64,000 nt of DNA from Aspergillus flavus (taxonomy: Eukaryota; Ascomycota; Eurotiomycetes; Eurotiales; Aspergillaceae), in NCBI RefSeq assembly GCF_009017415.1, contig NC_092408.1, forward strand, positions 3,038,001-3,102,000. The letters run 5' to 3'. Shown piece after piece: positions 35,219 through 46,363 of this stretch. The notes beneath the pieces are model-generated. The model saw nothing but the letters and a program-made list of their open reading frames with translations. It ran no database searches and was not told the origin of the DNA. Position 1 is the first letter of the stretch; every line of letters starts with the position of its first letter. A program made the position numbers and the translations under genes.

Positions 35219-35881
35219 ATGCCCAAGAATAAGGGAAAGGTAAGAACAGAATTTTCTTGAAACAAATCACCCCCGCTTAGTTAGACTTTTTCTGCCTCTG
35301 TTGTGGGTGTTTTACTCGGCGTCATAATAACTCCCATATCGCCACCCCTCGTGCCTGAGAGGTGGCTTCCGGGCAGATGAATTGCTTTGAGATTTAGGAA
35401 GCGTTTAAACTGGAATATTTATGCAGAGCACAGGCTAACAGCATATATATAGGGCGGTAAGAACCGTCGTCGTGGAAAGAACGAGAGCGACAAAGAGAAG
35501 CGTGAACTCGTGTTCAAGGAAGAAGGCCAGGAGTATGCCCAGGTTGTGAAGATGCTTGGTAACGGCCGTCTCGAGGCGCTTTGCTTCGACGGGGAGAAGC
35601 GTCTGGCGCACATTCGTGGCAAGCTCAGGAAGAAGGTCTGGATCAACCAGGGTGATATTATCCTTCTCTCTCTCCGTGATTACCAGGACGAAAAGGGCGA
35701 CGTTCTCCTGAAGTACACCGCCGATGAGGCCAGAAGTCTCAAGGCCTACGGCGAGCTGCCCGAACACGCCAAGATCAACGAGACCGATACCTACGGCCAG
35801 GAAGGCTTCGAGGACAACGTCGAGTTCGACGAAGACCGCGAAAGCGAAGACGAGAAGGAGATCGATGTCGACGAGCTCTAA
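35219..35881 (+). CDS. TIF11: Translation initiation factor eIF1A
   Basis: Two exons (35219-35239 and 35453-35881) give 149 residues, the expected size. eIF1A binds the 40S A site and promotes scanning and start-codon selection. The first exon encodes only MPKNKGK; after a 213-nt intron the protein continues [31 protein letters not shown]. The OB fold follows: [45 protein letters not shown]. The acidic C-terminal tail ends [10 protein letters not shown]. All conserved parts are present. The long intron directly after a 7-codon exon is typical of translation genes in these fungi. Confidence 0.96.
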
Positions 35882-36538
35882 AAACCTTCATCCCGTTGGA
35901 TTCAGCCCTGCGAGAGCTACTGGGGATCCTGTTCGCCAGCCCCTCTATTCTCTTTCTCAAAGCCAAGCTATTTCCTTTCTGGGAAACCCGACAGGCTTCC
36001 TTCTGTGAAGGCTCTTTCTTGCGTCAGGCAGGAGCTTGACGGTTGGTTTTAATCATTATGCCATCTGTTTCCTGGGAAGGAGACCAGAAAGGTCTAGGGG
36101 CTGCTGCCTTCCCGCTTCGCTTGGGGACCTACCACTGCCCCAGTGCTCCTTCCAAAAGTCAGGGTATGAATCATGGGTAGGGAATTCTTGGAGTTCCACA
36201 TGATGAACTTGATTGGCTTCTGGCCGAAGATCGTTTATCGTGAGGGATAACCTTGGATTTCCGCAGAGAATTGGTTGCGACGCATATCAGGAGACCGACT
36301 GTACTCAGCGTGTTTCGTGTTGGCAATTCTTTTGTCTGTTCCCTCTTGCTACTTCGTTCATTTTTAATTCAAAACTTGGATGATAGATTCATGACAAGGT
36401 TACGAGAATACAAAAAAGTCTGGACATACATATGTTATGTTTTCAAGTCCTATTTATACACTCTATATGTAGCCCATCAACTAGCTCTTCGGTAGCTGGA
36501 CCTCTGGACCTCGTAAGCTAGTAGACAGCAAATGCATG
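35882..36538. other. Convergent 3' region of TIF11 and the XPF gene
   Basis: 657 bp without a convincing ORF. The left part is probably the long TIF11 3' UTR. Confidence 0.45.
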
Positions 36539-39500
36539 TTAGTTTTCGTCAAACACGCTCTTCTGGAAGAAGTTGACGATCTTGCGCGCGGCTTCTATTC
36601 CCACCAGAGGGTCCAATTGCTCGACAGTCATATTAGCGATCTCCGAGATATTGCCCGTCTCAAGAATAAGCCGTTCTAGGACACTCGGTGTCACACCAGG
36701 AACGGCTCTGAGCATATCCTGAGGCAAGAGATTGAAGGTACGGTGCTCTATACCAGCTGCAGCCATGACATTACTAGAGTCGGAGCCAGCTGCAATGTCC
36801 ATGTCCAGTCCAATCTGCACTGCTCGGATAGGATCTGGCTCTGGGTTGTTCTTCTTGAGTTCCGCAAAGATCTCCGCAGTCTGGTAAGGAGAGGATGACC
36901 AAATGACCTTTAAGCGAGGAAATGCGAGGGTGAGAAGGACGAGGAGATGTTGAGCGGACTTTGGGCTAGAGGGATTAACGAGCGAACTGCTGGCAGACAA
37001 GGTCGTGGTCGCAGTTCCGGAAGAAGAGAACCCATAATCTGTTAGGAAAGTCGTTCCTGGTGTTGTTGCGGACGCGAATGCATCAAAGGTAAACGACTTG
37101 TTCTGGTCGAATTCAATCAGAAGCAGAGGGTTTTTATAATGCTGAAGCATTGTCTCTGCTTGGTTATAGAGACGGCCATTTCTGAGGGAAGTGATCAAGT
37201 CACGAATTGATTTACGCTCAACACATATATCCGGGGTAAGGATATAGTCACCCACTGTCAGCTGGCATGGGACAATGATCATATTGTTACCGTGTAGTAG
37301 AGATGGAAGTGCGCTTCTAAACTCTCGTACGTCCACCACGACTCGAGGAGGTGACGCTGTTGCAGCTAGCCGCCCACCTCCAGCAATGCGTGTGTTAACA
37401 GTACGCAGGAACTGTTCTTGAGGGTCTTCGAAGCCCTTGTCGTGTGTGAGAGTGACGGCCATGTTCTGTGCGTATCATGTTAGTAGACAGTTTCAAAGAA
37501 GTAGTTTCAAGTGGTCATCTTACGCCCTTCTCTTTAATGAGCTTTGTGAATGAGTCCTTTTCGCGTCGAACTGCGCTAAGGTACCGCTGCTCTTCAACAG
37601 ATCCTCCGTAGTACATAAAGTACACTCGCACGTTCCGCCCGACATGAGAGCTGCGATATACTTCCACTCGTCGGATGAACGCTGAATCAGGTTCGTACAT
37701 AATGATGTACCGTGGCCGCACTTCTTCCAATATGTGCTCGTCCATGTCACCATCGTAAGGATGTATCATGATTAAATCATCCATATCGTATAGCTCATAG
37801 AAATCTTCCATATCCTCCAGATCGTCAATTATTATGTCCTCCTTCTGGACCTCTTCGATTTCTGTGGGTTGGATCTCTTCCAGTAAGTTCGAGACTTGGC
37901 CAGGTAATTCAACATCTGTCTGTACACTACTATTTGGTACGCGACCAGAGGCAGATGTAACAGCACCTCCACCACGTACTCGGCGTCGCTTGTTCGGAGG
38001 AGCTCGTCCCTGTGGAGCGGATGGTCGAGGCGAGTCTTGGCTTTTCCCAGCCTGGGACTCGTCATTTGTTGGTTTTGAAGTTAAATTTTTCGTCACATTA
38101 GACAGAGATGTCTTCCAATTGAGGTACTCCCGCAGCCTCCTGCGCATCATGACCTGTGCAGAGCCCTTCTTGATGTTGTCACCGATGTCTTTGTCGTCTT
38201 CATTTTCGTCATTTACATGGGCATGCATTGTCCCCAGATACTCCCGGAGCTGCCGGCAAGTTCGTTGGTCGGTACACATGATCAATATTGTACTGTTTGA
38301 CTCGTCCACATTGACTGGATTGAGATATGCATCATTTTCTATCTCCTCCAGCACTTCTGCTAGGACCTCCCACTTGGGTTGTTCTTCCAGGACAGGTTGA
38401 AGAGTAGTAGGGAACGAATTCAATGATGAGCGAGCCACGTCATTGCTTATCTTTCCTTGATATGCCCTAGACTTAGCAGTCTGGAACAGAACGTGAGCTG
38501 CATCAAGGAACAGCCATGGTGAATAATTATGCCTTGTGGACCCAGGGGGAGGAGAATGCGCAGTTACGATAGTATCCAGATATTTCACAAATGATACAGA
38601 ATCGTACGTCAGTAACGCACTAGTGATAAGTTAGAGGCTACACAATGCTTTACAGATGAGGGATCGTTACTGAACTTACTGAAGAATCGCCCTGAGATCG
38701 CTCAAGTCGCTCACAATCTGTCTGGTCCTGAACGTCACCCGATGCCATATGGGGTCTAACTGCCGTCTGATCATGATGTCAAAGCTCCTATGCAGAGCAC
38801 TGTCCAAGGTCCAGTCTGCCATGTCCAAGCCAGTGTTAGCTTTCTTCAGTTCTCCGATGCATATTTCCACACATTCAAGGACTGCATTTTGCATTTCACG
38901 CATCTTGTCGCTCATCGGAACCTCAAGCTCGATGACCTCAGCTTTTCTGTGGCCTTCAAGGGACTCGGCAACAGTAACATGAAATCGCGGCCATAACGAG
39001 GCTTTGCGAAGGAAAAGATTGCGCATAGAATTGGCTAAGGGTGCGAAACCCGTTGTGAATGGTTCAGGGGAGTCGGAAAATGCCTTTAGGAAGCCATTTT
39101 TGTTGATTTGTCGAAAGATTCGAATGATGAAAGCTTCAGTTGAGGTTGCCATAATCCTGGAAGGTGATGAATAAATAGCTACGGGAAGGGTTGAGAAGGA
39201 CAACTTACTTGTCAGCATGAAGCACAACCATTCCCGTAATCTTTTCAGGGTCGAGAAGCTCTGTTGAAGCCAATGTCAGGTGTTTGCTACCACATAGAAA
39301 ACTACTCCGTAGACATACTTGATAGTAGATCTACAACTAGTATCCTGGATGTTACACTCAGGATACCGCCTTCGGCATAGATCCTCTCCCTCATGGAAAC
39401 TGAGGCTCTCTCGGTGTTGATCACCTTGAGGCCTCTGGCAAAGGGGGTTTTGCTCATGGCATAGTGTTCTGCCAATGCTGTTTGATTATTAGCGTCGGTA

Positions 39501-39843
39501 TATCCTAATCAAGGCACTATGGGTAAGCTGGAGAGTCCTTGGACACACCTTCGCCGATCCATTCGTTCTCTCGATCATCAGCACCCACTACTAAGACTAG
39601 ATTATTCCCAGCAGCATCATAAAAATGTAAGAGATTAGTCACTAAGCGTAATAGCCCAAGGCCCCGGGCAAGGATGACCAATTCATCCTCGGTGCGCAGT
39701 TCGGTGAAGATGTCCTGCTGATATTGCTGGATTTGATGCTGTCAGTGATACCAAAGGACTTCCGGTGTATATGTACAATGAATCAGAGCACTTACTAAAG
39801 GCAAGGACAGCTTCACCGGGACATTTGTACGTTCCGGCGGCAT
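36539..39843 (-). CDS. RAD1: XPF/Rad1 structure-specific DNA repair endonuclease
   Basis: Seven exons (39843-39796, 39738-39549, 39477-39319, 39260-39209, 39156-38680, 38619-37524, 37465-36539) give 966 residues. With ERCC1/Rad10 the enzyme cuts the 5' side of lesions in nucleotide excision repair and cleaves flaps in recombination. The inactive helicase-like N-terminal domain is seen as LPLHQIQQYQQDIFTEL, ARGLGLLRLVTNLL, VTSRILVVDLL and ITGMVVLHADK, then FIIRIFRQINKNGFLKAFSD. A long charged linker follows. The ERCC4 nuclease motif is GDYILTPDICVERKSIRDL (GDX-ERKX3D intact), and the C-terminal helix-hairpin-helix includes VPGVTPSVLERLI and VGIEAARKIVNFF. The gene is complete. The frame is open upstream of 39843 for about 25 codons but has no other ATG. 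Confidence 0.94.
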
Positions 39844-40218
39844 GAGGAGCCTCTTGACGCGACGAAAGACATGTACTTGTCGCGCAATGAGGAGCAAAGT
39901 GAACACGAAGTCACGTGTCTATGATGTAATTAAGCGTCTGAATAAATTCAAGTGTATGTACTACATTGCATTACTAGTAGTAGGTCTGAATACGTTCGTT
40001 CTGCTCTGTCTGTAGGATAAGTATTTTCAAGAGCCGACGTCATTTATTCTATGTATGAGTACTGAGGAAGTTTTTGAGTCTGACAAGTAATATGGAATTG
40101 CTACCTGTCTCCTTGTACAGAAGAAACTAGACCAGTGACTGTCCTACATAACAATCGGCTGCGCATCATAATTCATGATAATGAAAATTCCATCATGGTC
40201 ATCCGTTAAAATTCTGGC
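39844..40218. promoter_or_regulatory. XPF gene promoter
   Basis: 375 bp between two tandem minus-strand genes. It carries the TCACGTG element at 39911. Confidence 0.4.
39911..39917 (+). promoter_or_regulatory. TCACGTG E-box element (XPF gene)
   Basis: AAGTCACGTGTCTA lies 68 bp upstream of the XPF ATG. It has the same 7-bp core as sites upstream of the thioesterase, RPL24 and HSK3. Confidence 0.45.
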
Positions 40219-40458
40219 TTATTTGTTTAGCTCTTTCTTGCGTGCTTCGATTTCCTCTCGGGAAGCTTTGGGTGGCATATCTGCGGGTTTCAGTTAATCT
40301 GCTAAGTTTCTGCAAAAGATATTACGGTACTTACTGTCCGGAATCTGTGGTCCTTTAGACAGATGGTCCTGAGCAGTGGCCTTCTGTGGTTCATTCTGGT
40401 TGGAGCTATTGCTGGCTGCTGATGGGAAATTGGTCGTGTCCGAAGGAATGGCCGGCAT
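40219..40458 (-). CDS. Small 61-residue protein of unknown function
   Basis: Two exons (40458-40335 and 40280-40219; intron 54 nt, GTAAGT...GCAG) give 61 residues. The peptide starts MPAIPSDTTNFPSAASNSS, is polar, and ends NMPPKASREEIEARKKELNK, a short charged helix. The splice is required because exon 1 is too short alone, and it places a second Met in frame. The C-terminal PPKASREEIEARKKELN pattern looks like a conserved small fungal protein, but I know no function. The gene lies tandem to the XPF gene and divergent from LAS17, with a 974-bp promoter region. Confidence 0.65.
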
Positions 40459-41432
40459 CTTGGAGTGAAGTGTATGTAACCTAGTGAATAATCTTCTTGT
40501 ATAATGCAGAATGTAATAAGTAGCCAGGTAAGAAGAAGTTGTATGATTAATCTGTCTGGTGATGGTGCAGAGTTGTGTTTAGTAGGGTTTATATAGTAGG
40601 AGTTTTGGAGAGGAAACGGGATGACGTCGATTGGAAACCAACCACCTGACATTGAATTAAATTTAATTGACGAAACGACAGTGACATACGGACTGTTCCA
40701 GAATTGATCTACTCTCAAAAATGACAGGTCGGGTAATAACTCGTGGTCATGGTTGTAAACGGGTAAATACTATAAAGAAGGATTGGCGATTAAATAAATT
40801 ACGAACGCAATAACTACGTACAAATGTAACTCTTTTCTTTTGTGTAGAGCATTTGGAGTTGACACCAACCCGACAGTAGAAATAGACAGAATTGCAGTCC
40901 AAGGAAATGAAATAAGATTTCATACCTTGTGTTTAGATAGTAATGCCCTACATTCTCTTCAAGTTCCCCACTCGGGCCTTAAGTGGGACTGGAAATGGAG
41001 TTAGTGGCACTGTAGTAGAAACTTAGCGGTAGCATTAGTGGCAGTGTGCCTCTCCCTCTTTCTGCTACTTGACCTCTTCTCTGACTCCCCCTCAAGGCTG
41101 ATTTCTCCCAACAACAAACAATTCAACTACCCATAAGCATACGCATTACTCGCTCACGGCCTCCGTGCCTCCTCTCGAACCTACCCAGGATCAGTCTTAC
41201 AAGTCTTGATCGAAAACCCGGAGAAATTGCCCCTCTCTAGCCCGAGTTTGTTCTTGGCCGCATCAGCGATTATCCGTGCCTGGAAGTCGAGTGCACTTTA
41301 CACTTCTGCCTGGAGCAACTTCACCGACTCGTGCAATGCATTATCGAGAAGTTCTTTAAGAAACATCAACGGCGCTACATACTCTCTAATTCCGTTTCCG
41401 GTGCTTCTTGAACTAGCTCCCCGCGGTCCGTC
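40459..41432. promoter_or_regulatory. Divergent region between the 61-aa gene and LAS17
   Basis: 974 bp. The 300 bp before LAS17 are strongly pyrimidine-rich on the plus strand (CCTCTCCCTCTTTCTGC and following), as in a long CT-rich leader. ORFs here (41206-41514) overlap the LAS17 start and look fortuitous. Confidence 0.45.
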
Positions 41433-43564
41433 ATGCCATCTATCCTCAGTGACGCCGACAAAGAAACCGTCAAGAGGACTGTCCCCAAACCGGCGAACAA
41501 GATCCACGCTGTAGCTGTTGCGCGACTATATGTGGCCTATCCGGATCCTCAAAAATGGACATACACAGGTCTACAGGGTGCTGTCGTCCTGGCGAATGAT
41601 TTAGTCGGGCGGACCTTTTGGTTGAAGCTGGTGGATGTATCGGTGAGTGACCGTTTGTGTCTCGATAGCCCCTGGAGTTTTTCCCTGACTGCTAATGATT
41701 CCGTTCATTCCGAGCCACAGCCCGCTGGACGAGGTGTTATCTGGGACCAGGAGATATACGATAATTTCCCCTATAACCAAGACCGAACGTTCTTTCACAC
41801 GTTTGAGCTGGAAGAGTGTCCCGCTGGTTTATCCTTTGCTGATGAGAAGGAAGCTAAAACGTTTATGAAGAAAATGCAAGACCGGGAGAAGAATGCGAGC
41901 AAAGAAACTCGGCAGACACCTTTCGCATCTACTCGTGGTCAAGGCCCCGCTCCCATAGCAAATGGTAAACATGGCGTAGGACGGTCGATTTTCGGTAGCC
42001 TGTTAGGCCATCGGTCAACATCGGGGTCAAATGCGCCTCCACCAGTAGCACATACAGAACCTCCTTCTGCGCCTTCCATCCAAGTTGCACCTCCCCCACC
42101 GAGCAGTCCCCCACGCAAGCCCTTGCCCTTCGACACCAGTGATCCGTCATGGAAAGGTCTTCTGGACGAGCTCTTGCAGATGGGAATTACGGAAGACCAG
42201 ATCGCAGAGAATTCGGACTTTATCAAGGCTTATATTGAGCAGAAACAAAGCAACGGGGTCGATTCTACTCCGTCTCCGGCTGAGGACAAAAGGGGCAAAG
42301 CTCCCCCTCCGCCTCCTCCATCGGCACCTCCTGCTCCTAAGTCAAGTTCTATAAGCCCGCAACATACAGGTAATAGTACGGGTAGCCGACGAGGCGCTCC
42401 GCCACCACCTCCGCCGTCACGGAGAACTCGTACTGAGGCGGAGGAAGAGTCGCCTGCATCTACTCGCGAACCATCTCCGCCGCGGCCCAGATTCCGAGCG
42501 CCCCCTCCGATTGCAGATGCTGGCAAGTTTGCGCACACCAATGGGCCCCCTCTTCCTGGCCGACAACGAGCATCATCGGGCGCGACCCCTGGGCCTCCTC
42601 CCCCACCACGACCTCCAAAGACTCCCGTGGATGACAGTCAACCCCGGTTTGGGGTGCCTCCACCTTTCCAAGGGGAGCGAAAGGTGTCCGCTCCTCCAGC
42701 ACCACCCAGCCGCAACAATGCGCCTCCAGGGCCACCACCACGGCCACCTCCCCGCACGTCAAGCCCTGCGGTACCGCCGCAGCTTCCTCCCAAAGTGCCT
42801 CATGCCGCGGCCTCAACGCCAGCACCTCCCCCACCACCCCCAAGAAGCCCGGCTAGCCAACCGCCTCCTCCTCCGCCTGTGCCAGCTGCTTCCCGTCCTA
42901 CACCTCCCCCACCTGCATCCAGTGCGGTGCCCCCTCCACCACCACCTTCATCAAGCGTTCCCCCGCCGCCGCCTCCGCCTCCCCCTCCCACTTCGAGCGT
43001 ACCTCCTCCTCCGCCGCCACCACCTCTTCCATCAAGCAGAGGCCCTCCAGCTCCTCCGCCGCCACCCCCATCTTCGAGCATTCCCCGGCCTCCCCCTCCA
43101 CCTGGTAGAGGCCCCTCAGCCCCCCCTCCTCCTCCACCCCCAGCGCCAGCTGGTGGGGCTCCCCCGCCACCACCACCTCCTCCTGGAGCTGGTGCTCCTC
43201 CTCCCCCTCCCCCACCTGGTGGAGCAGCTCCACCTTTGCCCACACCTTCTGGTGGAAGGGACGACCTATTGGCTGCCATTAGGGCATCTGGAGGCAAGGG
43301 TGGCGGAGGGTTGCGGAAGGTCAAAGAGTCCGACAAGAAGGATCGCAGCGCGGCGATGGTTCCTGGGTCTGCCAACGAAACATCCGCAGCTTCAGCAGGT
43401 GGCGGTGCCGCCCAGGGTGGTATGGCAGGCGCTCTTAAAGCCGCTCTGGACAAGAGAAAGCAGAAAGTTAGCGGTAGCGGTAAGTTCATTATTTGCCTAT
43501 TGACCAGTGACGCGTACTAAACCAGCGTGCAGATGACGAAAAGGAGGACGACGATGATTGGTAA
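41433..43564 (+). CDS. LAS17: WASP/Las17-family actin nucleation-promoting factor
   Basis: Three exons (41433-41642, 41721-43479, 43533-43564) give 666 residues. Las17/WASP activates the Arp2/3 complex at endocytic sites and polarised growth zones. The WH1 domain fills about residues 1-120: HAVAVARLYVAYPDPQKWTYTG, LVGRTFWLKLVDVS, then GVIWDQEIYDNFPYNQDRTFFHTFELEE. A very long Pro-rich region with many PPPPP runs follows (about 210-590), binding sites for SH3 proteins and profilin. The WH2 motif is DDLLAAIRASGGKGGGGLRKV, and the last exon encodes the acidic tail DDEKEDDDDW that contacts Arp2/3. No CRIB/GBD domain is seen, as in yeast Las17. Intron 1 is 78 nt, in frame and stop-free. Arc19 of Arp2/3 is encoded at 5.9-6.7 kb. 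Confidence 0.95.
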
Positions 43565-44133
43565 ACTCGGTGGCTACTTCTCAATTTTTCTTTATGTGTT
43601 GCTGTGGGTTAGATCGGTCTAGTTTCGCTTGATACCTACATATTGCAGCGTTCTTCGTTTCAATATTCAGCATTATTCTTCAACTCAGCAAATGTCGGTT
43701 GGATTTTTCCCCTGCAAAGGCTCCTTCATGTAACAAAAGCAATGGCTTACAATAGTCTGGGATGATCTGACGAGCAAACATCTGACTCCCTTGCGAAGAA
43801 GTAGAAGCAGAAGTAGAAAAACATTTGTTGTAGTTGGAGATATAGTTGCGGAACATCATTGACCCGAGATGGTCCGCGCGGCGCAACTCCATGTAGGAAA
43901 AAAAGACGGCCGAGTTATACTGCGGATTGAAGAGGGAGAACGAGACGGTAGTACTTCGATGGTGACTTGTTGATCTAGGCAAGTCCGAAATGCTATCCCC
44001 GCCACATTTGAAACCGGCAGTTCCCTCAGCGTCGCTACTCCGATACCTGCGCTCCCAGTCAGAGAATACCCATGTCTTCATATCGGCATGCGGAACCTCT
44101 CGAAAGCCGCAAGTTCATAACCAGCCATCCCGT
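43565..44133. other. LAS17 3' end and MRS2 upstream region
   Basis: 569 bp. The right part (43990-44133) is in frame with MRS2 and could encode an N-terminal extension from an upstream ATG. A minus-strand ORF (43680-44081, ATG-led, 133 codons) overlaps but shows no family features. Confidence 0.4.
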
Positions 44134-45878
44134 ATGCTCGCATTGAGAAATACATCTAGCTGGGCAAATATTAAGCCGCTACGATGTCGCGCCGCGTTAG
44201 AGACAAATCTTCTTTCCGTATCAACCATTTCTAGAAGCCGTGGTTCGTCGCGATGTCGAGCTTCGCTGGGCCAATCTCCGTCCCCCATAACCGTGTTTTC
44301 GCGGGCTACACACACGAAGAGCCGCCCATTACTTCGCAGGCTATTTGACCTAAGACGTAGCAAAGCGGCTGCAGAAGCCAAACTCAACCGCGCTGGCAGT
44401 CCTGCATTGGTCGATGAGGGAGCAGAGGGCCTGAATTTCGGACGTGGATTAGCGGCAAAGGCTTCGAACGAGCTGCGATTGCGATGCACTGAGTTCGATA
44501 ACAACGGCAATGTTACACTTGTCAATGGGGAATTTAGAAAGAGTGAGCTTATCGCAAAGGTGGGTAGTCGTCCCTCTTTCAAACAGGCGACTTTACTTGG
44601 ACAACATGAAAGCTAACCGGGCTTAAAGTATGGCCTCCTCCCTCGAGACCTTCGCAAAATTGACTCTTCGACCTTGCCCCACATTCTTGTACGACCGAGT
44701 GCTATCCTTATCAACCTTCTACATCTTCGCGTGCTGATCAAGGCCGATCGGGTTCTGGTCTTTGACGCCTACGGATCAACCGATTCATATATGCAGTCGC
44801 TGTTTGTGTATGATCTGGAAGGAAAGCTACGTCAGAAACAATCGCAGGGCGCCCAAGCTCTACCTTATGAGTTCCGTGCTCTCGAAGCTGTTTTGATCAG
44901 CGTCACAGCCGGTCTCGAGGAGGAATTTAATGGTGTCCGAGAACCTGTGGTGCGCGTTCTTCGGGCCTTGGAAGAAGATATCGATAGGGATAAGCTTAGA
45001 CATCTGTTGATCTACTCTAAGAAACTGGGTAGTTTTGAGCAGAAAGCTCGACTGGTGCGGGATGCTATCGATGATTTGCTGGAAGCCGACGACGACCTGG
45101 CGGCGATGTACTTGACTGAGCGCGCAGAGGGCGTTCAAAGACAGGAGCACGACCATCAAGAAGTTGAAATGCTTCTGGAATCGTACCACAAAGTTTGTGA
45201 CGAAATTGTTCAGGAAAGCGGTAACTTGGTGACTGGCATTCGTAATACGGAAGAAGTGTACGTTGTCGCTCTTTTGATATTTAAATTTCCTTTGCGCAGA
45301 CTTGCTGATTTCCGCTTAGTGTGAAAGCTATCCTCGACGCCAACCGCAACTCTCTCATGCTGCTCGATCTGAAGTTTAGCATTGGTACGCTTGGACTTGC
45401 AACAGGAACTCTATTCTCTGCCCTATACGGTATGAATCTTAAGAACTTCATTGAAGAGTCCGACTTCGGATTCGGAGGAGTCTCCGTCATATGCTTTGCG
45501 ATCACCGCAGTCGTCTGCGTATATGGGCTAGCGAAGCTGCGCAAGCTTCAGCGTGTCCGAATGTGGGGTGAAGCCGGCGTAGGTGGTTCACCGATGGTCT
45601 CCCTTCCCACTCGAAACAGCGCACTCACGGCACACCGATCCAACTGGCGAGCGGACTCCATTGAGCCGGTCTGGGGTAGTCTTCCAGGCGAAGGTCGCGC
45701 CGAGAGAATCCGACGTTTGAAAGACAGCGCTGCCGCGGCCGCTGCCAAATCTGCTGCCACCGACCCTACTGCGCAGCGAGCAGCAGCTTCGAGGAATGCG
45801 GCCAAGTCGCAACCAAAGCAGTCCGGCGAATCCGCAACCAATGAGGCTGCTGCTAACATTGGTGGTGACTCTGCGTAG
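44134..45878 (+). CDS. MRS2: Mitochondrial inner-membrane magnesium channel (Mrs2/Lpe10, CorA family)
   Basis: Three exons (44134-44559, 44629-45257, 45320-45878) give 537 residues. Mrs2 forms the pentameric Mg2+ channel of the inner mitochondrial membrane. A basic, Ser-rich presequence (MLALRNTSSWANIKPLRCRA) precedes LRCTEFDNNGNVTL. After the first splice YGLLPRDLRKID leads into the CorA domain with long coiled-coil helices (LPYEFRALEAVLISVTAGLEEEF, LLESYHKVCDEIV). TM1 is followed by the signature GMN in ALYGMNLKNF, and TM2 is FGGVSVICFAITAVVCVYGLA. The C-terminus is a long Ala-rich matrix tail. An in-frame ATG at 43990 could add 48 residues without clear presequence character; 44134 was chosen because MLALR fits a presequence better. 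Confidence 0.93.
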
Positions 45879-46363
45879 AGCATAGCTACCTTATCGATCT
45901 TCAATGCCGGCTCCTTGTCTCCCTCTGGTCAGCCACGGTCACTCGGTGCTGGTGATTCGCCATGACTTCCTATAATTGACGTATTTCTCGCATGGTTGGG
46001 TGTTGGGTGGGTGGTTTTCTTGCTTTTCGTTTGATATCACCTGGACACAAACATCTTTCAAGGGTTTAATGTGTTAATGTGTCTAGAGTACCTCTTCTCT
46101 CACTGATAGACGATTTTTACCATTCTCGGCAATCTTGGGGCAAGTATTTCATAATGTGTTCATAGATTTAGATCGTTGGGGAAAGCTCACCTCTATGTAC
46201 ATTAAAATCACTCAATCTACAAATTACAAACATAACTTATCCCTGAACAAATCACAGACCTACCGTCGTCATTCAGAACAGCAGTATCGACGCCGGTAGG
46301 AGCGGCGGGAGAAAGGAGAAAGAAATTGGTCAAGTGTGATATGTCCCGAGTATCATATAGAAA
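45879..46363. other. Convergent 3' region of MRS2 and TRM44
   Basis: 485 bp of noncoding sequence with the two 3' ends. No further feature was seen. Confidence 0.45.

Noticed and set aside
42800..43489. Gly-rich minus-strand ORF of 229 codons
   Set aside because: It is the antisense shadow of the polyproline-coding region of LAS17; CCN proline codons read as Gly-rich on the other strand.
43680..44081. ATG-led minus-strand ORF of 133 codons between LAS17 and MRS2
   Set aside because: It overlaps the MRS2 upstream region, has no recognisable domain, and its composition is ordinary for chance ORFs.
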